Shown: positions 23,742 through 23,822 of the stretch, piece by piece | Layout of the letters: the number at the start of each line of letters is the position of its first letter | How positions within the stretch are numbered: position 1 is the first letter of the stretch | Assembly (NCBI GenBank): GCA_900554565.1 | Contig: USHX01000020.1 | Span: 1 to 23,822, forward strand | Direction: 5' to 3' | Length of the DNA: 23,822 bases | Source of the DNA: an uncultured Clostridium sp. | Lineage (GTDB): Bacteria; Bacillota; Clostridia; TANB77; CAG-508 | Position numbers and translations under genes: made by a program | The notes under the pieces: model-generated | What the model saw: only the letters and a program-made list of their open reading frames with translations | Database searches by the model: none | What the model was told of the DNA's origin: nothing

Positions 23742-23822
23742 TATTTAAATTAAATTTTAAAAAATTAATTTGTTATGTTACAATAGATGTGAAACAAAAC
23801 CTATATACAAAAAGTGATTCAA

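Noticed and set aside
23742..23822. A gene or promoter on the plus strand at the right edge
   Set aside because: The AT-rich end has only weak promoter-like hexamers and no ribosome binding site or frame that can be judged within the window.

Overview
The window is strongly AT-rich and every supported gene lies on the minus strand. It reads as chromosome of a low-GC, anaerobic, spore-forming member of the Bacillota, class Clostridia. The reasons are a canonical SpoVS, a Pta-AckA acetate pathway, a T-box-controlled threonyl-tRNA synthetase, dockerin and cohesin modules, and strong AGGAGG-type ribosome binding sites. Species cannot be named from the sequence alone.

Layout, following transcription from right to left. 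At 23741-21622 lies thrS: a sigma-A promoter, a T-box leader with terminator, and a threonyl-tRNA synthetase without the usual N-terminal TGS domain. At 21621-21019 is a gene-poor stretch with a promoter, hairpins and one doubtful small reading frame. At 21018-19652 a compact island is bounded by a perfect 40-bp direct repeat. It holds a consensus promoter, an RNA of two 48-nt pseudoknot-forming repeats plus the start of a third, a terminator, a ToxN/AbiQ-like endoribonuclease gene, and a GTG-started membrane protein of unknown function. This is the architecture of a type III toxin-antitoxin system and is the main discovery candidate here.

At 19647-19241 is spoVS with its own promoter and terminator. 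At 19230-13982 is a tight four-gene unit: a membrane-anchored protein resembling oligopeptide-binding proteins, pta, ackA and an M24 metallopeptidase. It is followed by an M18 aminopeptidase and a RodA-type cell-wall polymerase (13896-11372). Pta and AckA together convert acetyl-CoA to acetate and ATP. The two peptidases and the peptide-binding-like protein suggest that peptide use sits beside this fermentation step.

At 11297-1 is a cluster of secreted proteins: a cohesin protein whose dockerin is cut off by a one-base homopolymer frameshift, a 1406-residue BspA-type leucine-rich-repeat protein with seven Ig-like domains and a dockerin, a GH25 lysozyme with a dockerin, and a second, larger BspA-type protein that runs off the left edge. 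The dockerins are nearly identical in DNA and protein, and the two BspA paralogues share almost identical Ig-domain DNA. The cluster looks like a small cohesin-dockerin surface complex aimed at adhesion and peptidoglycan rather than cellulose, and it has been shaped by duplication and gene conversion. No tRNA, rRNA, CRISPR array, transposase or phage gene was seen.
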